64,000 nucleotides of DNA from Flavobacterium sp. CG_23.5 (GTDB taxonomy: Bacteria > Bacteroidota > Bacteroidia > Flavobacteriales > Flavobacteriaceae): positions 2,383,001 through 2,447,000 of the forward strand of contig NZ_JAGGNA010000001.1 of the NCBI RefSeq assembly GCF_017875765.1, read 5' to 3'. The position numbers were made by a program, and so were the translations under genes. Numbering within the stretch: the first letter of the stretch is position 1; the number at the start of each line of letters is the position of its first letter. Of the stretch, positions 52,648 through 61,469 are shown in pieces. The notes beneath the pieces were generated by a model. That model was not told the DNA's origin, made no database searches, and saw only the letters and a list, made by a program, of their open reading frames with translations.

Positions 52648-53787
52648 ATGAAACAATTTCCAAAAAATCTATCCGCTAAACTTGCAACTCGAAAAGAAAA
52701 TAAATCTTTGAGGCAATTGTCTTTGACTTCGGATTTAATTGATTTTGCTTCGAATGATTATTTGGGATTGTCCAAGTCGGAAGCCATTTTTGATGAAACG
52801 CATCACTATTTGTTAGGTAAGAATTTAAAAATAAATGGGGCGACAGGTTCGCGTTTGCTTTCCGGAAATCACCGCCTATATCAAGAGACAGAAAGCTATA
52901 TTGCTCAGTTTCACAAATCAGAATCGGCTTTAATTTTTAATTCTGGCTATGATGCCAATGTTGGTTTTTTTAGTTCGCTTCCGCAAAAAGGAGATTTGAT
53001 TCTATACGATGAATTGTGTCATGCCTCTATTAGGGACGGAATCTTACTGTCGAATGCGAAAGCGTATAAGTTCAATCATAACGATTTTGAGGATTTAGAA
53101 AAATTGATTTCTAGGAATCCAGACACCACTATTTATATCGTCACCGAGTCTGTTTTTTCGATGGATGGTGATTGTCCAAATCTACAAGAATTGGTTTCGG
53201 TTTCAACTAAACACAAATGTTATCTAGTTGTTGATGAAGCGCATGCTTTGGGAGTTTTTGGTTCGTCAGGCGAAGGATTCGTTCAAATGCTGGGATTGCA
53301 CGATCACGTTTTTGCCCGAATTATGACTTTCGGGAAAGGATTGGGATGTCATGGAGCCGCGATTTTAGGCTCGGTTGAATTGAGGGATTATTTAGTAAAT
53401 TTTGCCCGAAGTTTTATTTATACCACAGGGCTGTCGCCACATTCGGTTGCCACGATTTTGGTTGCTTATCAAATTTTAGAAAAAGATAAAAAAAATATTC
53501 AAACGCTTAGAGAAAATATTATTCATTTCAATCAGGAGAAGAATTTATTTGGATTAAAGCCATTGTTTGTCAGAAGCAAATCAACAATACAATCAGCTAT
53601 TATTCCTGGAAATGAAAAAGTAAAAGTAATTGCTAGCCAGTTCCAAGAAAAAGGATTTGATGTAAAAGCCATACTTTCGCCTACTGTTCCAGAAGGTCAA
53701 GAACGTCTGCGCTTTTGTTTGCATAGCTATAATTCAAAGAAGGAAATTTCGGAAGTCTTAGCTTTGTTGATTACTTTTGTTTTTTAG
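52648..53787 (+). CDS. bioF: 8-amino-7-oxononanoate synthase
   Basis: Joins pimeloyl-thioester and L-alanine in biotin synthesis. The 379-residue PLP enzyme of the alpha-oxoamine synthase family has F-A-S-N-D-Y-L-G-L near residue 37, G-A-T-G-S-R-L-L-S-G-N-H near 67, D-E-A-H-A-L-G-V near 197 and the PLP lysine in T-F-G-K-G-L-G near 227. The start at M-K-Q-F-P (52648) was chosen over 52603. The TAG stop overlaps the left arm of the GxxExxY-associated inverted repeat. Confidence 0.93.
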   Translation: MKQFPKNLSAKLATRKENKSLRQLSLTSDLIDFASNDYLGLSKSEAIFDETHHYLLGKNLKINGATGSRLLSGNHRLYQETESYIAQFHKSESALIFNSGYDANVGFFSSLPQKGDLILYDELCHASIRDGILLSNAKAYKFNHNDFEDLEKLISRNPDTTIYIVTESVFSMDGDCPNLQELVSVSTKHKCYLVVDEAHALGVFGSSGEGFVQMLGLHDHVFARIMTFGKGLGCHGAAILGSVELRDYLVNFARSFIYTTGLSPHSVATILVAYQILEKDKKNIQTLRENIIHFNQEKNLFGLKPLFVRSKSTIQSAIIPGNEKVKVIASQFQEKGFDVKAILSPTVPEGQERLRFCLHSYNSKKEISEVLALLITFVF

Positions 53788-54263
53788 CCACAGATGAAAC
53801 GGATTTTAACGGATTAACACATGTCTAATATGGCAAATTTGCTTCACGAATCAATTACAAATGTAATTTTAAAAGTTTATTATGAAGTTTATAATGAATT
53901 GGGTTCCGGATTTCTCGAAAAAGTATATCAAAATGCCATGTATTTTGAATTAATATCTTTAAGATATAAAGTTGAAGCTCAAAAACAAATTAAAGTATAT
54001 TTTAAAAATCAATTGGTTGGAGAATATTATTCTGATTTACTTGTTGAAGACAAAGTAATTGTAGAATTGAAACTAACAGAATTACTGATGAATATTCATA
54101 TTGCTCAAATAATGAATTATTTAAAGGCAACATCAATTGAAGTTGGATTGTTATTAAATTTTGGAGAAGAACCGGAGTTTAAAAGACTAATCTTTACAAA
54201 CGATAGAAAAATTAATATAAAAAATCAGCGATAATCCGTTCAATCCGTTTTATCCGTGGCTAA
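53784..54263. mobile_element. GxxExxY cassette bounded by inverted repeats
   Basis: The left arm (53784-53817, TTAGCCACAGATGAAACGG...) and right arm (54232-54263) are inverted copies with about five differences and one indel over 32 bases. They enclose the GxxExxY gene exactly: its ATG is 3 bases past the left arm and its TAA opens the right arm. The cassette is 480 bases long and breaks the bioF-bioD pair. Calling it mobile is an inference from the boundary structure; no transposase is present. Confidence 0.6.
53821..54234 (+). CDS. GxxExxY protein, PDDEXK-type nuclease-like
   Basis: A 137-residue protein. The name motif G-F-L-E-K-V-Y is at residues 30-36. A nuclease-like triad is visible: Asp in Y-Y-S-D-L-L-V, then E-L-K in V-I-V-E-L-K-L, fitting the PD-(D/E)xK fold. 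These proteins are widespread in Bacteroidetes and other bacteria, often in several copies. Their biological role is unknown. Here the gene is inserted between bioF and bioD inside inverted repeats, with no functional link to biotin expected. Confidence 0.88.
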   Translation: MSNMANLLHESITNVILKVYYEVYNELGSGFLEKVYQNAMYFELISLRYKVEAQKQIKVYFKNQLVGEYYSDLLVEDKVIVELKLTELLMNIHIAQIMNYLKATSIEVGLLLNFGEEPEFKRLIFTNDRKINIKNQR

Positions 54264-54267
54264 TACT

Positions 54268-54885
54268 ATGAAACTATTTATTACAGGAATTGGAACCGAC
54301 GTGGGCAAGACCATTGCTTCGGCCATTATAACAGAGGCTTTAGAAGCTGATTATTGGAAACCCATACAAGCGGGTGATTTAGAAAATTCTGACAGTCATA
54401 AAGTCAAATCGTTTTTGTCTAATAAAAAGACGGTGATTCATCCGAATAGCTATGCTTTGAACACACCGGCTAGTCCACATCTCGCGGCAGAATTAGACGG
54501 GATTACCATCGATTTGAAGAAAATTGTAGAACCGAAAACAGCTAATCATTTAGTGATCGAAGGTGCGGGAGGTATTTTTGTGCCATTAAATGAGAATGAT
54601 TGTGTTATTGATCTGATACAGCCCGATTATAAAGTGATTGTGGTTTCCAGACATTATTTGGGAAGTATCAATCATACATTGCTTACGATAGAAGCCATGC
54701 GAAACCGAAATATTAAAATCGCAGGAATTATTTTTAATGGTGATGAAAATAAAGCTACAGAAAGCATTATTTTGAGTAAAACCGGCGTAAAATGCATCGG
54801 TAGAATTGAAGAAGAGCCGTATATTGATCCAAATGTAATCAAAGAATATGCAGACAATTTTCGTGAAAATCTTTTGAGTTTATAA
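54268..54885 (+). CDS. bioD: Dethiobiotin synthetase
   Basis: Closes the ureido ring of dethiobiotin with CO2 and ATP. The 205-residue product has the P-loop G-I-G-T-D-V-G-K-T at the N-terminus, a Lys in Y-W-K-P-I-Q-A-G near residue 33 and E-G-A-G-G-I-F-V-P-L near 98. The start ATG at 54268 is preferred; a GTG at 54256 lies in the repeat arm. It is followed by bioA after only two bases. Confidence 0.93.
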   Translation: MKLFITGIGTDVGKTIASAIITEALEADYWKPIQAGDLENSDSHKVKSFLSNKKTVIHPNSYALNTPASPHLAAELDGITIDLKKIVEPKTANHLVIEGAGGIFVPLNENDCVIDLIQPDYKVIVVSRHYLGSINHTLLTIEAMRNRNIKIAGIIFNGDENKATESIILSKTGVKCIGRIEEEPYIDPNVIKEYADNFRENLLSL

Positions 54886-54887
54886 TT

Positions 54888-56192
54888 ATGAGTAGTACAA
54901 ATATTCCCCCTTCGGGGGCTAGGGGGCTTATAGAAAGAGACAGCCAATATCTTTGGCATCCGTATACCCAACATAAAACGGCAGCTTTACCAATTGCCAT
55001 CAAAAAAGGAAAAGGCGCTTTGCTTTGGGATGAAAATGATAAAGAATATATTGATGCAATTGCTTCTTGGTGGGTTAATCCGTACGGACATTCGAATAAA
55101 TTTATTGCCGATGCGATTTATAAGCAACTCACTACTTTAGAGCACGTTTTATTTGGCGGATTTACACATGAACCTGCTGTTATTTTGGCTGAAAAGCTGA
55201 TTGAAATTTTGCCAGAAAACCAACAAAAAATATTTTTTTCGGACAATGGCTCTACCGCAGTTGAAGTAGCGATAAAAGTAGCATTGCAGTATTTTTTCAA
55301 TAAAGGAGAAAAGAAGACTACCATTATTGCTTTTGAAAATGCTTTTCATGGTGATACTTTTGCAGCGATGGCAGCAAGCGGAATTTCATTTTATACCCAG
55401 GCTTTTCAGGGAATGTTTATTGAAGTGGTGCGGATTCCGGTTCCGGTTAAAGGAATGGAGCAAGAAAGTTATGACACGTTACAATCGGTTATAAAAAACA
55501 ACAATTGTGCTGGTTTTATTTTTGAGCCTTTGGTTCAAGGAGCCGCAGGAATGGTGATGTACGAACCGGAAGCTTTGGATGAATTAATAAGAATTTGTCA
55601 GGAGAATAATGTCCTTACCATTGCCGATGAAGTTATGACGGGCTTTGGAAAAACGGGAAAAACGTTTGCAACGGATTATTTGGTGGAAAAACCAGATATG
55701 ATGTGCCTGTCCAAAGCGTTGACCGGAGGAACAATTCCTATGGCAATTACAACTTTTACTCAGGATTTATTCGATGCTTTTTATGATGATGATATTAATA
55801 AAGCATTATTTCACGGACATACTTTTACCGCGAATCCAACAGGTTGTGCAGCAGCACTAGCAAGTTTAGCATTGTTACAAACCAATGAAATGCAAGAAAA
55901 TATTTCTCGGGTAAATAAAAGCCATTTGGCCTTTCAAAAAAGAATAAAGAAACATCCCAAAGTTACTACAACACGAGTGCTAGGAGTTATTTTTGCATTA
56001 GAAATAAAAACTGAAAGTTCGGCCAGTTATTATGGAACCTTACGCAATAAACTCTACGATTTCTTTATTGAAAACGGAGTGATTTTGCGTCCGGTTGGTA
56101 ATATTGTCTACATTTTGCCACCGTATGTTATTAGTGATGAGCAGTTGCAAAAAGTGTATCAAGTGGTCGAAAAAGCGCTTGATGTAGTTTAG
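54888..56192 (+). CDS. bioA: Adenosylmethionine--8-amino-7-oxononanoate aminotransferase
   Basis: Aminates KAPA to DAPA with S-adenosylmethionine as donor, in the cytosol. The 434-residue PLP enzyme has W-H-P-Y-T-Q-H near residue 24, D-A-I-A-S-W-W, N-G-S-T-A-V-E-V-A near 117, and the PLP lysine in C-L-S-K-A-L-T-G-G. Residues 6-14 (I-P-P-S-G-A-R-G-L) are encoded by a GC-rich repeat hairpin at 54903-54930 and precede the usual R-D-S-Q-Y-L-W start, so the family N-terminus appears extended by repeat DNA. Confidence 0.93.
   Translation: MSSTNIPPSGARGLIERDSQYLWHPYTQHKTAALPIAIKKGKGALLWDENDKEYIDAIASWWVNPYGHSNKFIADAIYKQLTTLEHVLFGGFTHEPAVILAEKLIEILPENQQKIFFSDNGSTAVEVAIKVALQYFFNKGEKKTTIIAFENAFHGDTFAAMAASGISFYTQAFQGMFIEVVRIPVPVKGMEQESYDTLQSVIKNNNCAGFIFEPLVQGAAGMVMYEPEALDELIRICQENNVLTIADEVMTGFGKTGKTFATDYLVEKPDMMCLSKALTGGTIPMAITTFTQDLFDAFYDDDINKALFHGHTFTANPTGCAAALASLALLQTNEMQENISRVNKSHLAFQKRIKKHPKVTTTRVLGVIFALEIKTESSASYYGTLRNKLYDFFIENGVILRPVGNIVYILPPYVISDEQLQKVYQVVEKALDVV
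54903..54930 (+). repeat. CCCCCTTCGGGGG hairpin inside the bioA 5' end
   Basis: A five-base C run, TTC loop and five-base G run, then CTAGGGGG. The unit is much more GC-rich than anything else in the cluster. It is in frame with bioA and encodes I-P-P-S-G-A-R-G-L. Confidence 0.65.
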
Positions 56193-56239
56193 TTATTGCC
56201 CGTAGATAACACAGGTCAAAACGGTTTTTCGCAGCTTAA

Positions 56240-56335
56240 AAGAATAAAAATTCGTTTTTATCCGTATTATCGGTGATATCTGTGTGCCAATTTCACGAAA
56301 AACTTTGCGACCTTTGCGGTAAAATAAAAAAACAT
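56240..56335. repeat. Repeat fragments before the ketoacyl synthase
   Basis: The 144-base gap after bioA holds TTTTTATCCGTATTATCGGTGATATCTGTG, which resembles the GxxExxY-flanking arms, and AACTTTGCGACCTTTGCGG, which resembles the unit at 18671. No gene or clear promoter was seen. Confidence 0.4.
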
Positions 56336-56336
56336 C

Positions 56337-57491
56337 TTGTCCAAAAAAATTTCAATAACAGCTATTGCTTCCATTTCGCCATTAGGTAATTCGCCAGAAA
56401 CTATTTGGGAAAATTATCTGAATAACGAGCATTGTTTTACCGAACACAATTTAGACCATAAAAAAACACTAGTAGCTGTGCTCGATACTGATTCGGGACA
56501 AATAATTGAAGCCTTGCGACAATCAGATAATAAATATAAATCGTTAGATAAATCGGTTTTATATGCTATGGCAGCTTCGCGTAAAGCTATAGAAAATGCG
56601 GGCTGGACTCAAAATGATGTTTTTGGAATCAATATTGGTTCGTCTCGCGGTGCAACTGACTTATTCGAAAAACACCATCAGGAATATTTAGAAAATGGAA
56701 AAGCACATACTTTAGCTTCGCCTACAACAACCTTGGGGAATATTTCTTCTTGGGTTTCGCATGATTTACAAAGTTCAGGTCCGGAAATTTCACATTCTAT
56801 TACTTGTTCGACTGCTTTACATGCTGTATTAAATGGAGTGGCTTGGCTCAAAGCCGGAATGTCTGATAAATTTTTGGTAGGAGGGAGTGAGGCTCCGTTA
56901 ACCGATTTTACAATTGCTCAAATGCGAGCGCTAAAGATTTATTCCACTAGTGAGGAAAAGTACCCAAATCGCGCATTAGATTTAGAAAAAAAACAAAGCA
57001 CTATGATTCTTGGTGAAGGTGCTGGAGTTTGTTGTCTCGAAATAGGCGCAAGTGAAAACGTTTTGGCTTATATCGAAGGGATAGGATATGCCACAGAAAT
57101 TCTGGAACATAATATTTCGATTTCTGCAGAAGCGACTTGTTTCCAGAAATCAATGAAGATGGCTTTGCAAGATGTAGATCCTTCTGAAGTGGATGCAATC
57201 GTTATGCATGCTCCCGGAACTATAAAAGGTGATTTAACCGAATATCGCGCAATTGAAAAAGTCTTTGGTTCGAATCTTCCTTTGCTAACTACCAATAAAT
57301 GGAAAATAGGACACACTTTTGGCGCCTCTGGAATATTGAGTTTAGAATTGGCCGTGATGATGATGCAACACAATACCTTCATTGGAGTTCCTTTTGCAAA
57401 AGCACAAACTCAAACAAAACCTATCAAAAAAGTGTTGATAAATGCAGTTGGTTTTGGAGGAAATGCGGTTAGTGTTTTGTTGTCCCTCTAA
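56337..57491 (+). CDS. Beta-ketoacyl synthase family protein, TTG start
   Basis: A 384-residue member of the KAS II/FabF family. The Cys-His-His triad is complete: Cys157 in S-I-T-C-S-T-A, His291 in V-M-H-A-P-G-T and His326 in I-G-H-T-F-G-A-S-G. The usual N-A-H-G-T-G-T around the second residue is changed to M-H-A-P-G-T. No in-frame ATG precedes it, so TTG at 56337 is the most likely start (M-S-K-K-I-S). It follows bioA after a repeat-filled gap. A role in making the pimeloyl precursor of biotin is possible but is an inference from position. Confidence 0.8.
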   Translation: MSKKISITAIASISPLGNSPETIWENYLNNEHCFTEHNLDHKKTLVAVLDTDSGQIIEALRQSDNKYKSLDKSVLYAMAASRKAIENAGWTQNDVFGINIGSSRGATDLFEKHHQEYLENGKAHTLASPTTTLGNISSWVSHDLQSSGPEISHSITCSTALHAVLNGVAWLKAGMSDKFLVGGSEAPLTDFTIAQMRALKIYSTSEEKYPNRALDLEKKQSTMILGEGAGVCCLEIGASENVLAYIEGIGYATEILEHNISISAEATCFQKSMKMALQDVDPSEVDAIVMHAPGTIKGDLTEYRAIEKVFGSNLPLLTTNKWKIGHTFGASGILSLELAVMMMQHNTFIGVPFAKAQTQTKPIKKVLINAVGFGGNAVSVLLSL

Positions 57492-57501
57492 AATAGTTCC
57501 T

Positions 57502-57972
57502 CTATAAAACTTCCAATTCCTTTACTTTTTCGTAAACCAAATTACTCTCAAAACCTCTACGGAGTAAATAATCACAAAATTTTTTTCTCTTTTTTAGCGA
57601 ATTTGTTTCTCGTATGGATTCCCAATGTCTTTCGGCGAGCTTGTGAAATGTTGTGGCATATTCTTCTGCAGTAATTTCTTTTAAAGCAATATTAATTAAT
57701 GTTTGGTTTATTCTTTTTGACTTCAGCTCGTTTACAATTCTGATTTTCCCCCATTGTTTGATACGGTGTTTGCCTCGGGCGAAACTGCAGGCAAAACGTT
57801 CTTCGTTTAGAAAATTATCAGCGATAAGTTTTACTAAAATTTGATCAATTTCATCAGAGTCCATTTTCATGGTTCGCAATTTAGCCACTACTTCTTCGTG
57901 ACAGCGTTCTTGATAGGCGCAAAAATGTTCGATTTTTCTAATAGCTTCTTTGACGGAATAAACTGGATTCAT
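57502..57972 (-). CDS. recX: Regulatory protein RecX
   Basis: A 156-residue helical modulator of the RecA recombinase. It shows the RecX repeats of three-helix units: Y-S-V-K-E-A-I-R-K-I-E-H-F-C near the start, D-N-F-L-N-E-E-R-F-A-C-S-F-A-R-G-K near residue 50, and a final R-K-K-F-C-D-Y-L-L-R-R-G-F. The F-A-R/R-G-F elements are the family marks. recA is not nearby. It converges on the ketoacyl synthase with a 10-base gap. Confidence 0.92.
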   Translation of the reverse strand: MNPVYSVKEAIRKIEHFCAYQERCHEEVVAKLRTMKMDSDEIDQILVKLIADNFLNEERFACSFARGKHRIKQWGKIRIVNELKSKRINQTLINIALKEITAEEYATTFHKLAERHWESIRETNSLKKRKKFCDYLLRRGFESNLVYEKVKELEVL

Positions 57973-58231
57973 TTATTATTTTTTAAAAGTTGGAAATTTA
58001 GGTAATTATTATTAGTTATAGAGGGATTTTATTATTGAAAATGAATGTAATGGATTCAAGACCACTTTTTACCTAATATTTTAGTTTATTGCGAAAATGA
58101 ATGTGCAAATTGCTTAAAAACAGTATTTTAACAGATATAGATGCTTGTTATCGATTTAATTTTTGTATGTTTTTTATTATTATTTACTTAGAGTAACATA
58201 TTTAAATGATTTCCCCCAAATCTTAAATGTT

Positions 58232-61060
58232 ATGAAAATAAAATTACTACCTACGCTTTTATTAGTGTTGTCTCAAACTTTGGTGTATTCGCAAACTACT
58301 GGAGACTACCGATCTACAACTTCTGGCCCATGGAATAGTGTGGTAAGCTGGGAGTACTACAATGGAACTGCTTGGGTTACTCCTTTAACTACATCACCGC
58401 AAGGATATCCCGGTCAATATGCTGTCACGGCCGGGTCTGTTTTAATACAATCAGGTCATACCATTTCAGTTGGCTTGACGGGTATTTCAACTCAATTACT
58501 TGGTACTATAACAATTACTGGTACATTATATTTTTTAGGAGATACTAGCGGGGTCGTCAGTACAATTAAAACGCCTCTTATTGTCGTTACTCTGGGTGCC
58601 GGCTTAATATCAATGGTAAATAAAGTTACCTTGTACGTGCCGATCGATAATTCTGTTATCGAAACATCTAACGCAGGAATGAATGGTGGTAATTGCAGTA
58701 ATAATCAGACTATCATTCTGGGATACACTACTCCTATAACTATTGATTGTTCAGGAAATTTAAAATTTGCCTATGTAGAAGCTGACGGAGGTACCCCTAA
58801 TGCTGTGCCTACGTCAAATACTCCCGTTTGTCAAGGCAGTCCTATTAATTTATTTGGAAATTATGCTGGGCTTGGGCGAAATAATGCCATCACGTATTTA
58901 TGGACAATTGTTGATCCTAATAATAATATAGTTACTGCAGGAGTTACGGCACGAAATCCAATTATCAATTCACCTATTGTTGGGAATTATAAGGCGACAC
59001 TTAAATGTACGTCCACGTATAGCAGTAATTCCTATACTAATTCCGAAACCATTAATGTAGTAGTGAACCCCACACCAACAGTTCCTATAATAGGTGCGAT
59101 AAAGCCAATTGATTGTAATTCAGCCGGTAGTGTCGTTCTCAGTGGTTTGCCATCAGGCACTTGGACAATTAATCCTGGAAACATTACGGGTTCCGGTTCT
59201 ACAGGAACAGTAACTGGATTAATGGTTGGCAATTCCTATTCTTTTTCTGTGACGAATCAATTTGGTTGTGTTTCACCAGCAACAACCGGGAGTATTGTAA
59301 TTACTGATAAATCGTCTTCTACATGGTCTGGAAGTTGGAGCAACGGTATTCCTGATATCACCACCAATGTAATTATTGCAGCAGACTACGATACCAATTT
59401 GTTGCCTAATATTACTGCGTGTAGCTTAACGGTAAATTCTGGAAAAGTTCTTACTATTAGTGATCAAAAATTTGTAACTATTCAGAATAATTTAGTTGTT
59501 AATGGGACCTTAAATATCGCAAACCAAGGATCTTTAGTAATGATAAGTGATTCAGGCACGGTGATAAATAACGGGACCATGAGGGTAAATAAAACGACCA
59601 CTCCTTTTGAAAAGTCGGACTATACGTATTGGTCAAGTCCAATTACGAGTACACCAATCTCTTATACTGCAGGGACTACGTTTGCAAACTGGCGAACTGA
59701 TCATGCTTACTATTTTAATCCTGCTAATTTTTTAGATTCAGACGATGATGGTTTTGACGATAATCATGATGATTGGGTAAGGGCTAGCAATATGGATGTT
59801 CCAGGAAAGGGATACATCATCATGGGTCCAACTTGGTTAACTTCTTACCCTGCAGTAGAATCTGTAGTTTTTAATGCTAGTTCTACCGTAAATAAAGTAA
59901 ACACAGGTAGTATAAATGTTCCAATACAATTAACTCCGGGAACAATTGCAGATGATGATTGGAATTTGGTAGGTAACCCGTATCCTTGCGCAATCGATGC
60001 AAATAAATTCATTAATGCAAATAGTGCAAACATTGACGGTACCTTATATTTTTGGACTCATAAGGCTAATCTAGGAGGTGGTGCAAATCTTGGTCCCGAT
60101 GCATATAATTATTCTCAATCTGATTACGCGATATACAATTTGACAGGAGGCACGGCTACCGTTTCAACAATGGCAGCTAAAACGATTTCAACAACCGGAA
60201 GTTCAGATTCATCCGTAAATTCAGTACCGCTTGGATATATTTTGTCTTGCCAAGGTTTTTTTGTCGAGGCAAAAAATGGTAATGTTAATTTACTTTTTAA
60301 TAACGATATGCGTGTCGGTTCTACAACACCAACATCGAACACACAATTTTTCAGAACGATGCCTGTTAAAGAAATAACCGAAGTCAAAGATCGGATTTGG
60401 CTAAATTTAGAGAATAAAGATGGGATGTTTAGTCAACAGCTCGTTGGGTATTTTAAGAATGCTACAAATGACTTTGATAATGGCTATGACGGGATGCTAA
60501 ATGATGGGGGTAATTATGTTAATTTTTACTCTTTAATAGGTGATAGTGCCTACAAAATACAAGGGAGGGAAGCTTACAAAAGTAGTGATGAGGTCCGTCT
60601 TGGTTATTCTAGCGCCGTTGATGGGATTTTCAATATAAACATCGACTCTAAAGAGGGAGTGTTTAGCAGTATCAACAATGCTGTTTTGCTCGAAGATAAA
60701 TTGACTGGCGTTATTCATAATCTGAAAGAATCTCCATATAGTTTTACCACCAAATCGGGAACATATGATGATCGTTTTGTATTGCGATATACAGATAAAA
60801 CTCTAGAAACTAAAAGCTTTAAAAAACTCGAAAATACAGTTTTAGTGTATAATACAAATAAAGAAATAACAATAAACTCGCCAAATGAAATGATTTATAA
60901 AATTCAAGTTTATGATTTATTTGGAAGAGTACTATTTCAAAAAACAAATGTAAATAACAATGACTTTATTGTTCAAAATTTAGGGTTAACGCACCAAGTT
61001 CTGTTGATTAAGATTTTATTACATGATGGGCAGATCGTCGCAAATAAAATTGTTTATTAA
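58232..61060 (+). CDS. Large T9SS-secreted surface protein with type A sorting domain
   Basis: A 942-residue protein with a signal peptide (M-K-I-K-L-L..., cleavage near V-Y-S-Q). The middle has repeated beta-rich segments, including an Ig-like/PKD-like part around residues 225-300, W-S-G-S-W-S-N-G near 365 and Y-T-Y-W-S-S-P near 462. L-V-G-N-P-Y-P and Y-F-W-T-H follow later. The C-terminal 70 residues carry Y-K-I-Q-V-Y-D-L-F-G-R-V and a final A-N-K-I-V-Y, the pattern of a type IX sorting domain. It is probably attached to or released from the surface. It shares its later half with the next gene. Confidence 0.85.
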   Translation: MKIKLLPTLLLVLSQTLVYSQTTGDYRSTTSGPWNSVVSWEYYNGTAWVTPLTTSPQGYPGQYAVTAGSVLIQSGHTISVGLTGISTQLLGTITITGTLYFLGDTSGVVSTIKTPLIVVTLGAGLISMVNKVTLYVPIDNSVIETSNAGMNGGNCSNNQTIILGYTTPITIDCSGNLKFAYVEADGGTPNAVPTSNTPVCQGSPINLFGNYAGLGRNNAITYLWTIVDPNNNIVTAGVTARNPIINSPIVGNYKATLKCTSTYSSNSYTNSETINVVVNPTPTVPIIGAIKPIDCNSAGSVVLSGLPSGTWTINPGNITGSGSTGTVTGLMVGNSYSFSVTNQFGCVSPATTGSIVITDKSSSTWSGSWSNGIPDITTNVIIAADYDTNLLPNITACSLTVNSGKVLTISDQKFVTIQNNLVVNGTLNIANQGSLVMISDSGTVINNGTMRVNKTTTPFEKSDYTYWSSPITSTPISYTAGTTFANWRTDHAYYFNPANFLDSDDDGFDDNHDDWVRASNMDVPGKGYIIMGPTWLTSYPAVESVVFNASSTVNKVNTGSINVPIQLTPGTIADDDWNLVGNPYPCAIDANKFINANSANIDGTLYFWTHKANLGGGANLGPDAYNYSQSDYAIYNLTGGTATVSTMAAKTISTTGSSDSSVNSVPLGYILSCQGFFVEAKNGNVNLLFNNDMRVGSTTPTSNTQFFRTMPVKEITEVKDRIWLNLENKDGMFSQQLVGYFKNATNDFDNGYDGMLNDGGNYVNFYSLIGDSAYKIQGREAYKSSDEVRLGYSSAVDGIFNINIDSKEGVFSSINNAVLLEDKLTGVIHNLKESPYSFTTKSGTYDDRFVLRYTDKTLETKSFKKLENTVLVYNTNKEITINSPNEMIYKIQVYDLFGRVLFQKTNVNNNDFIVQNLGLTHQVLLIKILLHDGQIVANKIVY

Positions 61061-61469
61061 AGTTAATTTAAACATTTATGTTTTTAAAAAGCCGGTATGT
61101 TGCAACGCAATGGCTTTTATAATCTTCCAGTTGTTGTTTTTGAATCCATTGGATAATATGTGATGACATAAAATTTTTGGTGCTTAAAGATTACGTTTAA
61201 AATTTGATTGTGGGAATTAATGTTTTTCGGCAGATTTTCCATTCATAGAGTATTGCGTAAATAATGAAATTAACTTACAATAGTACCCAATCATCACTGT
61301 ATAAATTTTCTAAAACATATGATTTTTTCTAAAAACAGGATTTGAAGTATATGATTGCTGCATTATAACTGAAATATGCGTACTTAATCGACTTAATTTG
61401 GCTGGCATCTTGGTTTTTTATATTTTTATTTGTAGGCTAAAACCTATATTAGATTCCTACGAGATAAAT
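61061..61469. other. 409-base gap between the two surface-protein genes
   Basis: A stem AAAAGCC (61087-61093) with GGCTTTT (61112-61118) and an inner TTGC-AAC-GCAA forms a likely terminator for the upstream gene. The rest is AT-rich with no gene. No TAnnTTTG match was recognised close to the start of the second gene. Confidence 0.5.
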
